DNA of 64,000 nucleotides from Artemisia argyi (lineage: Eukaryota > Streptophyta > Magnoliopsida > Asterales > Asteraceae): the NCBI GenBank assembly GCA_030686995.1, contig CM060709.1, forward strand, positions 270,202,913 to 270,266,912. The letters run 5' to 3'. Under the pieces are notes generated by a model. The model was not told where the DNA came from, did not search any database, and saw nothing but the letters and a program-made list of their open reading frames with translations. This document shows, piece by piece, positions 1 through 11,074 of the stretch (the stretch's first letter is position 1; every line of letters starts with the position of its first letter). Position numbers and translations under genes: made by a program.

Positions 1-36
1 TCATGGACCTGAAATACATGCTTAACCCCAAAATTG

Positions 37-185
37 AAACCCTAACTTGTGTGTAACCGATCATGTATGTGTATGTGTGTAGAAGAAGCGAGAACGATAA
101 CAATTATAAAGCCTAATTGGGTCTCTGGACATGGATATTGGGGCTAACAGACTGGGCCTTATTAGCCCAAAAAAAAGGCGGGAAA
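37..185 (-). promoter_or_regulatory. Likely promoter of a minus-strand gene leaving the left edge
   Basis: Read on the minus strand, this stretch has an E2F-type site (TTTCCCGCC, 177-185), two site II-type GGCCCA/GCCCA elements (153-169), a TATA-like TTTATAATTG (101-110) and a telo-box (TTAGGGTTT on minus, 37-45). In plants, E2F, site II and telo-box elements occur together in front of proliferation, replication and ribosomal genes. The order and spacing suit a promoter running right to left with its gene beyond position 1. No coding sequence of that gene can be confirmed here. This is inference from motifs only. Confidence 0.45.
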
Positions 186-677
186 CCCAGACGCAAAAAC
201 GGTGTCGTATCGCACGACTTTTAAATATATATAGAATTTCAATTAAAAACAATATAATAAACTTGATTAAAATTTCTACTACATTTAATAGTGTATAATC
301 AAAAGAAAATGCAACTATTAATTTGGGACGAAAAAAGTAATTTTCAAAGTGTTTGAAACAAATACTCCGTTAAATGGTATTTTGATCTTTTAAATTTGAT
401 ACGTTAACTATTTTAGTCTATTAAACTATTTTAGTCTATTTACTAGTAAGTTTTATACATTCAATGCCTTTATTATCTTTCTTCACACCTATTATATTTA
501 GGTTTTTAAAAAACAACTATATAAGTATATAATTTTATGATATAGTTTCACATGCTGATATCTCAATTTTTTTTATAAAAAACAATGATGATATGAAGTT
601 ATTTTCTTTTCTATGTTTTGCCTATTATTCGGTAAATTTAACTTGTGTTTAGCCTAATTATCTTATTTAACCATTTA
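186..677. other. AT-rich intergenic, nothing recognised
   Basis: Low-complexity AT-rich sequence between the candidate promoter and the Copia element. No gene, RNA or transposon end was seen. Confidence 0.5.
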
Positions 678-682
678 CAATC

Positions 683-1341
683 TGTTGGTGATTATGATCC
701 CAGAACAGGGTTAAGATAATCAATAGTCTAACTACGTACCAACGAAGGTTACCGGATATCACTTGGAATCGTGTTATCACTTTTCAAAAACCCTAATGCC
801 TGGGTATCACGAATATCTACTTGGGATAAGACCAAATGTTGTTAGTGATTTAGGCACAAATCAATAACCCTTCGTATATAAGTGTTATCTGTTTTCTGTG
901 TGTCTTTCATGCTTTATTTGATTTCCTATTTATAGGAAGATACTCATGGCTAGTCAAATGGAATTATGAGAATTAATCGGCCCATTAATCTCCACATAAT
1001 TATCCCCATTATAGCCTAAAATAGTGGTTACATGACCAGTTAAACAAGGTCATGAGTGCAGAAGTAACTGCCAATTGAATAGGTCAAATCAGTTACATAA
1101 ACATACATTACTCAATCAGCAGAAATTCTGCTTATCAGCAGGATCCTGACACAAGTAGCAGGAATCATCAGCAGGAACCAGTACTCAGCAGGAACCATCA
1201 GTAGGAACCAGCACTTCAGCAGAATCCTGCACAACCACTATAGAGTCAGGGGAATAAGTGACTTGATGGGTGTACACTCCGTACCTCCTAACCCATTTCC
1301 AAGTATGATTAGATCCCTCAAGTGCACTAAATTTTTCAACA
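683..1341 (-). repeat. Copia 3' LTR
   Basis: Direct copy of 5897-6549, starting TGTTGG and ending CAACA. It is the 3' LTR because the coding strand is minus. It contains short direct repeats of an AGCAGGAACCA-type motif around 1130-1230. Confidence 0.95.
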
Positions 1342-1358
1342 ATCCTCCCCAAATTTTT
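1342..1358 (-). other. Copia polypurine tract
   Basis: On the minus strand, AAATTTGGGGAGGAT immediately precedes the 3' LTR. This is the expected place for the plus-strand primer of reverse transcription. Confidence 0.75.
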
Positions 1359-1846
1359 TGCATGAAATCAAACATTAAACAAAATATATGCATAAATGAA
1401 AATATCCTGAGGATTGAATTTCCATCTTAGTACATTACACGTTCAAATATTCGAGAATCGGGGTGTTCTAAGAATTGAACCCTTCAACCCATTTGAATAC
1501 CTGAAGATAAAATACACATACATTTTCAAACACTTAAACACTCCTGATACTATACAAGCCATGTGTCCATATCCAATTCATAAATGTTGTAAAAGCTAAA
1601 ATTCCATAGCTTCCTGAAGCGGCAAAACTTCAACATTTACATAGGTAGTTCCTCTTTATTCATGCTCATGCTTAGCATTTTTCCAAAGAAATTAACCATT
1701 GAGAAGTAAAGACTTCATCCTCCTTTTCAGCAAGTTCTGAGCACAACCTTGGGATGTAGTATAATACATGTGCTCCAGTACACTGAATGTTCAACTTTCC
1801 ACATTGAACTCAACTCCCAAGTTTCCTCAGGAGGGAGTTGGGTGTC

Positions 1847-4800
1847 CTAGCATTCAGTGACCAAGTTGGACTTCAAACCCATCCCTTTAGCAGACTTTAT
1901 AACCAAGTCTCTAGCAAGACCCTTCGTCAAGTGATCAGCTAAATTATGTTGAGATCTAACAAACTCTATAGAAATCACCCCATTCATGATAAGTTCACGA
2001 ATCATGTTATGCCTGACACCTAAGTGTCTAGACTTCCCATTGTACATCTGGCTATAAGCCTTTGCCAATGTAGCAGCACCATCACACCGGATAGAAATAG
2101 GTGCTATAGGTTTAGGCCACAATGGAATCTCAAGAAGAAACTTTTTCAACCATTCAGCTTATTTACCAGCAACTGTTAAGGCCACAAATTCTGATTCCAT
2201 TGTTGAACTGGTAATGCAAGTTTGCTTCTTGGATGCCCAAGAAATTGCACCTCCACCAAGTAGGAATACCCAGCCACTGGTAGACGAATTGTCTTCAGTG
2301 TTACTGATCCAACTTGCATCAGTGTAACCTTCCAACGCTGATGGATAACCAGTATATGAGAGACTATAGTCCATAGTTCTCTTCAAATACTTCAGTACCC
2401 TCTGAACTGCTTGCCAGTGATGAGCACTAGGATTACTAGTATACCTGCTCAGTTTACCCACTGCAAAAGCAATATCAGCTCTTGTACAAGTCATGGCATA
2501 CATCAGGCAGCCAATTACCCTAGAATACTCAAGTTGAGATACAGCTTTGCCAGTATTAGGCATTAGCTTCTCAGTTGTATCCATAGGAGTACTCACTGGA
2601 GTACAATCAAAGCAATTAAATTTCTTCAGTACCTTCTCAATGTAATGAGACTGAGAGATTGATATACCATTGCTTTCATGTTTAATCCTTATACCAAGGA
2701 TAACATCAGCCACCCCCATGTCCTTCATGGAGAACCTTGATGACAAAAATTCCTTTGTCAGGTCAACTTGATTTTGGTCAGTGCCAAAGATCAACATGTC
2801 ATCAACATATAGGCAAATGATGACTCGTTTACCAGATTCATAAAATTTGCTAAATACACATTTGTCAGCCTGGTTAATAACATAACCATTAGACAAAACC
2901 AGTTCATCAAACTTTTGATGCCATTGCTTAGGTGCCTGTTTCAGTCCATATAAAGATTTAATCAGTTTGCACACCTTGTTTTCATTTCCAGGCAAGATGA
3001 AGCCCTGAGGTTGGTTCATATAAACCTCCTCATCCAATTCACCATTCAAGAAAGCTGTCTTCACATACATTTGATAAATAATCAGATTGTGAATTGATGA
3101 TAAAGCAATCAGCAGCCTGATGGTACTAATACGTGCCACAGGGGCATAAGTATCAAAGTAGTCTATCCCTGACTTTTGTTTAAAGCCCTGAATGACTAGT
3201 TTAGCCTTGAACTTTTCAATAGTTCCATCTACCTTCATTTTCCTTTTGAAAATCTATTTGCAACCAAAAGGTTTGCAACCTGGACGTAGATCAACCAACA
3301 CCCAAGTGTTGTTGCCCATGATGGAGTCAATCTCATCATTTATTGCTTCTTTCCAGAAAGCAACATCCTGGGACTTCATTGCTTGTTCAAATGTTTTGGG
3401 ATCATCCTCAACAATGAAGCAGTAAGAGTATTGGTCAGAGACCTCATTCCTTGTACCTTCAATTAAGTATAATTAAAACTCAGGTCCAAATGACTTTGGA
3501 GTCCTGACCCTTTTGCTTTTTCTAAGCTTAGGTTCAGGTTGTTGAACCACAACCTCATCAGGGACCTGAGATGATAATTCATCAGGGACCTCTGATACAC
3601 CAATATCATCAGTTCCATTTGGAATCCTGTGACTTGGTCTAGGAACTGATGAGAATCTATTCTTATCAAATAGTGCATCCCTTGATTCAATTATTGAATT
3701 AATGGAAACATATTCATTATGTTCAATAACATAGAACCTATAAGCCTTGGAATGCTAAGCATATCCAACAAAGATGCATTCAATGCCTCTTTCACCCAAA
3801 GTTTTCAACTTAGGATCAGGGAGTGTTACCATTGCCCTACAACCCCATACCCTGAGATAATTCAGGTTGGGTTTATTTTTAGTCCAGAGCTCATAAGGGT
3901 TAATCTTGTTCCTTTTATTGGGAACCCTATTTAATAAATAACAAGCTGTTAACATAGCTTCACCCCAGAACCCTTGACTCAGTCCTGAATAGGACAACAT
4001 GGAATTAACCATCTCCTTCAGTACCCTGTTTTTCCTTTCAGAGATACCATTTTGTTGAGGAGTATAGGGAGCAGTCGTTTCATGGATTATACCAACAGAC
4101 TGAAAATACAGAGTATCCATGTACTCACTTCCCCTATCAGTCCTGAACCTTTTGATCAGTGACCCAAGTTGTAACTCAACTTCAGTTTTAAATACTTTGA
4201 ATTTATCTAATGCTTCATCCTTGGTATGTAATAGATAGACATAACAAAACCTAGAAGCATCATCAATAAATGTCACAAAGTACTTCTTGTTCCCCAAAGA
4301 GGGAGTGGCATGCAAATCACACAGGTCACTGTGTATAAGCTCCAAGAGCTCAGTCTCACGTTTTACACCCTGAAAGGGTTTCTTAGTTATTTTGGTCAAC
4401 ATGCAAGTCTTACACTTTTCAGTGTCCATGTCAAAAGCTGGGATTAACCCATCCTTATCTTGCATCCTTTTATAGTGTACATGGCCAAGTCTAGCATGCC
4501 ACAGGGTAGAGTCATTCAGTTTAGAGGTTGACATAAAGGCTGAATTACCAATGTCAGTGACAATGTTAAGCCTGAACATTTGATTACACAAATAGCAAAA
4601 AACAATAAACACACCATGTTTGGACAATATAAATTTATCAGATTCAATAACTTGTTTATATCCATGATTATTCAAAACACTACTTGAAACCAAGTTCTTC
4701 CTTATATCAGGAACATGAATAACATTAACCAAAGTTACAATCTTTCCAGAACTAAAACTAAGATCTACGCAACCACGACCATGCACCAAGGCTGTTGACT

Positions 4801-5869
4801 CATTTCCCATGTGAAGAATAGATCCATAATTCAGTGACTCATAAGTCTTGAACCAGCATCTATCTTTGCACACATGAACAGTTGCTCCAGAGTCAACCCA
4901 CCACGCAACATCATCATCCTGCACATAGTTAGATTCAGATACATATGTAACATAATAAACCTGAAGAGATTCATTAAACATATTATGACCTTTCAGTGAG
5001 TTGGCTGGACCACCACTTCCTGAACCACTAGTGCCTGAACCATTGGATTTACCTCCAATCTTAACACCTTTGCAATCCTTTTTAATGTGACCATATTTGC
5101 CACATTTCCAACAAGTAGGTGTTGCCTTCTTGTTAGGATCAGCCCTTGTGTTATCCTGATGTTTACGTTTTCCTTTGTTGTCATTGTACCTGGTAGAATT
5201 GTTATGTTCCACCATATTGACAACAGATGCACCAGTAGCATTGCTACTCTTTGGCTTGTCATTGTCTTGCGCCCTGAGGGATTCCTCAATACGCAAATGA
5301 CTACCCAACTGAACAAGTGTCAGTTCTTCCTTCTTATGTTTCAAGGTATGCTTGAAATCTTTCCAAGAAGGAGGGAGTTTGTCAATGATACAAGAGACTG
5401 AAATAGCCTCATCCATGTTCATTTTGTGTTGTGTAAACCTTCTAAGTATTCCAAGAAGTTCATTGTGTACCATGACTGGTCTTGAATCAGTCATTTTGTA
5501 ATTTGTGAAATTACTTACAAGAAACTTCTTACTTTAAGCATCCTCAGCCATATATTTGGCATCCAAGGAATCCCACAGTTCTTTAGAAGATTCAACATTC
5601 TGATAAATGTCAAAGAGAGAATCAGACATACCATTGAGAATTAAACCTCTGCATACATAGTCATCATTCTCCCATTTGCTTCTTTTCCTTATCTGTTCCA
5701 CAATAGCATCATCCCCATGATCTTCAGGAATAGCAGTGCTAAGAACATACACCACATTCATGCTTGACAGCAAGAAGTGCATGTTCTTTTGTCATCTTCT
5801 GAAATCAACACCTTCAAACTTTTCCAATTTGGAAAAGTTAGCAGCCATATGCCTCATAGCAGCAGCCAT
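1847..5869 (-). pseudogene. Copia gag-pol polyprotein, broken by six stops
   Basis: The polyprotein of the retrotransposon starts at the ATG at 5867-5869 (MAAAMRHM). Domains in order on the minus strand: Gag (about 5780-5200); CCHC knuckle CWKCGKYGHIKKDC (about 5100); protease core WVDSGATVHVC (about 4880); integrase zinc-binding HARLGH...CKTC followed by the DDE core (FVTFIDDASR; TDRGSEY; later ERKNR); reverse transcriptase with the YVDD box ([10 protein letters not shown], about 2800); RNase H near the end, including SSTMESEF and CDGAATLAK. In-frame stops lie near 5792, 5534, 3755, 3473, 3254 and 2159. Comparison with intact family members suggests Trp, Ser, Glu, Gln, Trp and Glu codons were hit. 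No frameshift is needed to read through all domains. The element lineage within Copia was not determined. Confidence 0.93.
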
Positions 5870-5896
5870 TGATTATCACAAATAGTTTACTTTGAT

Positions 5897-6549
5897 TGTT
5901 GGTGATTATGAGACCAGAACAGGGTTAGGATAATCAATAGCCTAACAACGTACCAATGAAGGTTACCGGATATCACTTGGAATCGTGTTATCACTTTCCA
6001 AAGTAAACTATTCGACCCTAATGCCTGGATATCACGAATATCTACTTGGGATAAGACAAAATGTTGTTAGTGATTTAGGTACAAATCAATAACCCTTCGT
6101 GTATAAGTGTTATCTGTTTTCTGTGTGTCTTTCATACTTTATTTGATTTCCTATTTATAGGAAGATACTCATGGCTAGTCAAATGGAATTATGAGAATTA
6201 ATTGGCCCATTAATCTCCACATAATTATCCCCATTATAGCCTAAAATAGTGGTTACATGACCAGTTAAACGAGGTCATGAGTGCAGAAGTAACTGTCAAT
6301 TGAATAGGTCAAATCAGTTACATAAACATACAGTACTCAATCAGCAGAAATTCTGCTTATCAGCAGGATCCTGACACAAGTAGCAGGAACCATCAGCAGG
6401 AACCATCAGTAGGAACCAGCACTTCAGCAGAATCCTGCACAACCACTATAGAGTCAGGGGAATAAGTGACTTGATGGGTGTACACTCCGTACCTCCTAAT
6501 CCATTTTCAAGTATGATTAGATCCCTTAAGTGCACTAAATTTTCCAACA
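5897..6549 (-). repeat. Copia 5' LTR
   Basis: Partner of 683-1341 and the promoter-bearing 5' LTR for the minus-strand element. The sequence just inside it (5870-5896) should hold the primer-binding site, but I see no canonical initiator-Met tRNA match there. Confidence 0.95.
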
Positions 6550-6554
6550 CAATC

Positions 6555-7457
6555 TGTGTAATCGTATCTGCATAATTTTGCTTTCGTGATATCTTAAATC
6601 ACTAAATATATAATTAAATATTCAAGACGACAAAATTTGCACATCAATATCACACCTAATCTAGTATTAATCGTGTAATATTGTATGTTGTCGGATAAAA
6701 AAGTTGGTTCTTCAAATAATTTAGTATAGTCATTGACATCTAAAAAAAACTACTTATACAATTATAATATTTTTATATGTTTCCGATTATAAGAAGAATT
6801 TGACCAGGTTATGCTTGATATAGAGTTGACATGCATTATATCCGCAACAATAGTTTCAGCAAGAAAATATATAAATAAATTGTATCACTCAATGCATTTC
6901 ATCAATCTCCCAACGCAGCGTGCGAGCAATTAACATCTAGTTAAATTCATAAATTCAACCAAATTTACTAATTTTGTAGTTAGAAGATTTGAGGCCCTAA
7001 ATGATACAAATAATAAAGATTATAGATATGAGTTTGGTTCAATAAAGATAAAGAAAAATAATAATAATAAAAAAAAAAAAATGAAATGGAATGGAATGGA
7101 ATAATTTAGTCATTATTTTTCAAAGTATAACTAATTACACCATCATATTGAGCATAAAATAATCTTTCGTTAGATGGGTACCTCTATATATTTTAATTTC
7201 TATGGAAAAGAATCCACTTTTTTTTTTTTTTTTTTGTAAGTGTTATAGTTACACCATAAAAAATCACGCGTGCTTTTAAAAATCACCCATGATTTTGTAT
7301 TATCTAATATTGAATAAAAAAAATTGTCGAAAATATATCGAAGTGCCCGTCTACTGAAAGATAAAAATATTCTCGTCGTGATAGTGTTATTTTTGTTTCT
7401 TACCGATTTAACTTTTGTAAAACATTAATTTTCGAAAAAGATAATAGAAAGTTAGCA

Positions 7458-7504
<47 letters not shown>

Positions 7505-8235
7505 TATATATATATATAAATGTAAAATAAATAGTCGTTATTTATTTAATCTTTAACTTTTTGTTAATCTTTATTGAACTTACCCATAGCAATGATTCTA
7601 AACTAAACGTAACTATCATTAATAAAACCTAAATAAATTATGTTGGCTCTAAATTTTAGTTATGAATTTATAAATCAAAAGCAAACAAGTCATTTTGTCG
7701 CTTACAATACCTTCAATCATTTTGTGTGGTCGTGTTAAATCTTCACCAAATTTGTCTATTCTCTCAAATTGAAAATTAGATCAACTATGGGATAACTTAG
7801 CTATATTTTTGTAGTCAATAATTTTTTACAAAAAATATACAAACAATGAATCAGAGACTCACATAAAATAATCAGAGACCAATAAAAAGAATCAAAATCC
7901 CACATTTATAATATAAAATTATAGCCAATTAGCTAAAATAAATTATAGCTAATATATTTCCTAATAAGAAAAAGGAAAACAATAAACATTCTTTACATGT
8001 AAAGTTAGACAAGACAAAATTGCGTTATAGTCTCTACCCTAATTTTTATAAATTACATAATTATATTGTATCAATTCTAATCTATAATTTTAAGTTTTAC
8101 AAATCATATATTGTAAACAGATTTGAGATGGTAACAGAAAAATATTATATATATGCATCTATAAAATAATGATTGAGAATTATATATAATAATTTTTTTG
8201 TGATCCCCTTAATTGAATTGGGTAATTGAATTAAA
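6555..8235. other. AT-rich intergenic upstream of nicotianamine synthase
   Basis: No gene was seen. It holds an A run near 7070, T runs at about 7210-7236 and 7460-7501, and a short TA microsatellite at 7501-7518. It probably includes distal promoter sequence of the downstream gene. I could not point to a convincing iron-response element. Confidence 0.5.
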
Positions 8236-8479
8236 AAATATATTTATATTTTTCTTGCTTGTATGAGACCCACAAGTGCCCTTAAATACGACACACATCT
8301 CTTACACAATCTACACAAATTAACACGATTGGTTCTCTAAACTGATCACCCACACACCCTTTTTGAGTCTTTCTATTGGAGATTTGTTTCCTCAGCTCAT
8401 ATAATATAATCATCTGTTTAGTACACTCCTGAAATAGTTTTACGTGTTTGTCTCTAGTTTTGCACACTTTTAACGCAAT
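8236..8479 (+). promoter_or_regulatory. Core promoter and 5' leader of nicotianamine synthase
   Basis: A TATA-like TATATTTATATTT lies at about 8238-8250. A CA-rich leader typical of plant 5' UTRs follows (about 8288-8330) and runs without obvious interruption into the ATG at 8480. The transcription start is inferred, not shown. Confidence 0.4.
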
Positions 8480-9466
8480 ATGGGTTCACTTCAAGAGCAT
8501 ACCATTTTGGTAAAGAAAGTGTGCGAGATATATGACAAGATCTCCAAGCTTGAAACCCTCAAACCATCCAAAAATGTTGATACACTCTTCACTGAATTGG
8601 TTCACACATGCATACCACCATCTTCCATTAACATATCAACTCTACCAAATAATATTCAAGAAATAAGGTCTAAGCTTATTAGACTTTGCGGTGAAGCTGA
8701 GGGTCATTTAGAGGCTCATTTCTCAACACTTTTAGCCACATTCGAAAACCCTCTTGACCATCTTGATGTATTTCCTTACTACTCCAATTACCTCAAGCTT
8801 AGCCGTATCGAATACAACATCCTTAATGAGCACTACTCAGCTCAAGATGGTCAGCCGAAGCGTATTGCCTTCGTGGGGTCCGGTCCTTTGCCTCTTACTT
8901 CAATAGTTCTTGCTTCTTATCATCTCAAGGAAACAACTTTTCATAACTATGACATTGACCCTTTGGCGAATTCTATGGCGTCTCGCTTGGTTTTGCCTGA
9001 TCCTGACTTGTCAAAAAGGATGATCTTCCACACGAATAATATAATGGACGTGACCGATGAGTTGAAGGAGTATGATGTGGTATTTCTGGCTGCGCTTGTG
9101 GGGATGGACATAAAAGAAAAGGTTAAAGTGGTGCAACATTTGGCTAAGTACATGGCTCCGGGTGCCATATTGATGCTGAGGAGTGCTCATGGTGCTCGAG
9201 TTTTTCTTTACCCCGTGGTTGATCCCCAAGATCTTCAAGGGTTTGAAGTTCTTTCGATTTTCCATCCTGATGATGATGTTATTAACTCGGTCGTGATTTC
9301 ACGTAAGAATCCGATCACATCAAACATTGATCATAAGCATCATGATCATCAAGTATTGGGGATTGAATCCATTATGGCATCAAGTTGCAAGTATTGTGAA
9401 TTCCAAATGTTTGGAAATCCACTTAACAAGATGAGCATGGTTGATGACTTGGCTGTTGATGATTAG
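8480..9466 (+). CDS. NAS: Nicotianamine synthase
   Basis: The single-exon, 328-residue protein is the usual length for the plant family. It condenses three molecules of S-adenosylmethionine into nicotianamine, a metal chelator used for iron, zinc and copper transport. The N-terminus carries KKVCEIYDKISKLETLKPSK and the middle carries GEAEGHLEAHFS, both family signatures. The methyltransferase-like core is intact: IAFVGSGPLPLTSIVLAS, then FHNYDIDPLAN, EYDVVFLAALVGM, and LAKYMAPGAILMLRSAHGAR followed by FLYPVVDP. A YLKL motif near residue 107 matches the tyrosine sorting signal reported in rice NAS2. The C-terminus is longer and more variable, with a His-rich DHKHHDHQ patch. Absence of introns and the full open frame argue for a functional gene. 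NAS is known to be iron-regulated in plants, but that was not read from this promoter. Confidence 0.96.
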   Translation: MGSLQEHTILVKKVCEIYDKISKLETLKPSKNVDTLFTELVHTCIPPSSINISTLPNNIQEIRSKLIRLCGEAEGHLEAHFSTLLATFENPLDHLDVFPYYSNYLKLSRIEYNILNEHYSAQDGQPKRIAFVGSGPLPLTSIVLASYHLKETTFHNYDIDPLANSMASRLVLPDPDLSKRMIFHTNNIMDVTDELKEYDVVFLAALVGMDIKEKVKVVQHLAKYMAPGAILMLRSAHGARVFLYPVVDPQDLQGFEVLSIFHPDDDVINSVVISRKNPITSNIDHKHHDHQVLGIESIMASSCKYCEFQMFGNPLNKMSMVDDLAVDD

Positions 9467-10509
9467 ACAATCATGAAGAAAGATTTGCTCCACATATTAA
9501 TTATTGATCAATTTATGATGCTACATGTTATAAAGTTTATATGCATGTCTAAGCCTATGTAATTTGAAGCCTCTTTTAAAAAAAAGGCTATGTGATTTAA
9601 AGCAAACTGGAGTTTGGTGTAACTTTATAAATTTAAACCAGATTATGTATATGTGATATCACTATTAAATTAAGTGCGGCGTATAAATTTTCATCTCTTT
9701 TTATTTCAATTGTTTTGATCTTGTACACTTGTTACAAAATGTTCGAACAATGTTTCATTACTTTCATACGCTACCATAAAATCCAAGAGAGTTTAAGTCC
9801 TACACAATACGTTCTTTTGACTTCATTGTCTAATTGATCATGGACGTTAAGTTATTAGTGGTCTTTGGTTTGACTAACATTAACCAAGTGTTTTTAAACT
9901 ACATAATTGTTTGGCATGTATATTAGACTTAAATTGGCTCTGCCGCAATGCGTGGAGGCCTAATTCCTCATTAAGTCTCATAAGTGAAGTCTCTCAACTA
10001 AAGTATCGCAACAAACTTATGACAACTTTCAAAAAGAACAAAAGGAAAAGTTTCATAACTCTCGTAAAACTAAAGTCTCTTAACCCTAATATTGCAAAGG
10101 TTCGCAAAGAAAGTCTCAAGTTTGAAACCTTAATGTTGCGAAAGGAAAAGTTTACGAGATTACCTAATTTAGAACTTGCGAAACTTTCAAAAATCACTTT
10201 TGAAACATAACAAAAACACCTATTTTTAACAAAAAAATCATCATTTTGATGTAAACATTTTATGTGATCCTTTAAAAATGTATCTCAAATCTCCTAGAAT
10301 TGCGGTCTAACCACTAAAAAATGATTTAACCAAAGAATTTAGAACACAAAAATATTTCTAGAGAGAGTAACGAGTTTAGTACTATAAAAACATAAAAAAA
10401 TCTACTCTAATGACGATATGAGCTAAAAGCAAACACAACTAAATGCAATAATGTATCATATATAGTTCTTGATATCAATTGTTGGTCACCAACAATCCTA
10501 AAATGTCTA

Positions 10510-10510
<1 letters not shown>
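9467..10510. other. 3' flank of NAS and intergenic sequence
   Basis: Contains the NAS 3' UTR and AT-rich spacer. Short imperfect repeats of an AAAGTCTC/GCAAAG type occur at 9980-10190. They create a 99-codon open frame (9911-10210) that resembles no protein I know, and I do not call it a gene. Confidence 0.45.

Positions 10511-10513
<3 letters not shown>

Positions 10514-10592
<79 letters not shown>
10514..10592. repeat. GA microsatellite
   Basis: About 79 bp of nearly uninterrupted GA dinucleotides. The open frames over it on both strands (Arg-Glu or Leu-Ser repeats) are artefacts of the repeat. Confidence 0.97.
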
Positions 10593-10595
<3 letters not shown>

Positions 10596-10699
10596 ATCTT
10601 TCCTAAAGATAGAAATGAGAGAGAGACACAGACAGGGAAAAGTCTAGCAAGACTACTAATAGACACATACCTCATTACCCTTAAGGCTGGTAGGCAAGG

Positions 10700-10703
<4 letters not shown>

Positions 10704-10743
<40 letters not shown>
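10704..10743. repeat. Poly-T tract
   Basis: Forty consecutive T, of no coding meaning. It could be the reversed poly-A tail of an old retroposed copy, but no retroposon body was recognised beside it. Confidence 0.95.
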
Positions 10744-10988
10744 CAATACACATCAGCGCCACGCCAGCTTTCTCTCTCCTCTCACTCCCCTTCACATCAC
10801 GTCACCATTTAGTAGTCAAGGTCACCTCTAACTTCACATTTCAATAAATACCCGCTTTATACAAATATACCCCACTAAATACCCTACACACACTCACACA
10901 TAAAATAAAAAATAATAAAACTAAGTGGGAGAGAGAAAAGTGGTCTGACCACCAAAACTTGTTTTGTGTTTCGTGCATAGTGTGTGAG

Positions 10989-11074
10989 ATGGGGAAGAAG
11001 GCAAGGCAACTCTCGCGTGAATATGTGTTGCATGGTGAAGGGTTCACTCCCTTGCCTAGCAGCCTAAGACAAAG
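10989..11074 (+). CDS. Candidate orphan first exon of an unidentified gene
   Basis: An ATG at 10989 opens a 28-codon exon reading MGKKARQLSREYVLHGEG and then FTPLPSSLRQR. It ends in AAAG followed by GTATTT, a good splice donor at 11075. A TATA-like ATAAATACCCGC (about 10844-10856) and a TC/GA-rich leader precede it. The protein start is basic and not low-complexity. I do not recognise the family. No continuing exon was found within the next 3 kb of AT-rich DNA, so this may be a truncated gene whose remainder was lost, or a gene with a very long first intron. Confidence 0.35.

Larger units (their letters stand above)
683..6549 (-). mobile_element. Full-length Ty1/Copia LTR retrotransposon, inactive
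   Basis: Two near-identical LTRs (683-1341 and 5897-6549) begin TGTTGGTG and end CAACA. The target duplication CAATC is present on both sides (678-682 and 6550-6554), so this is one complete insertion. Between the LTRs lies a minus-strand gag-pol reading frame in the order gag, zinc knuckle, protease, integrase, reverse transcriptase, RNase H. That order is diagnostic of Copia. The frame has six in-frame stops and no clear frameshift, so the copy is dead but not very old. The LTRs differ by scattered substitutions; one clear indel is AAGTAAACTATTCG-like sequence near 6000 in the right LTR that is absent from the left one. Confidence 0.96.

Noticed and set aside
5870..5896. Primer-binding site for the Copia element
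   Set aside because: The sequence next to the 5' LTR does not match initiator-Met or another tRNA 3' end I can recognise, so no PBS is called.
9911..10210. 99-codon plus-strand open frame rich in Lys
   Set aside because: Built from short imperfect repeats in AT-rich DNA, with no homology, promoter or splice context.
10475..10847. Open frames with Leu-Ser or Arg-Glu repeats
   Set aside because: Shadows of the GA microsatellite and poly-T tract.
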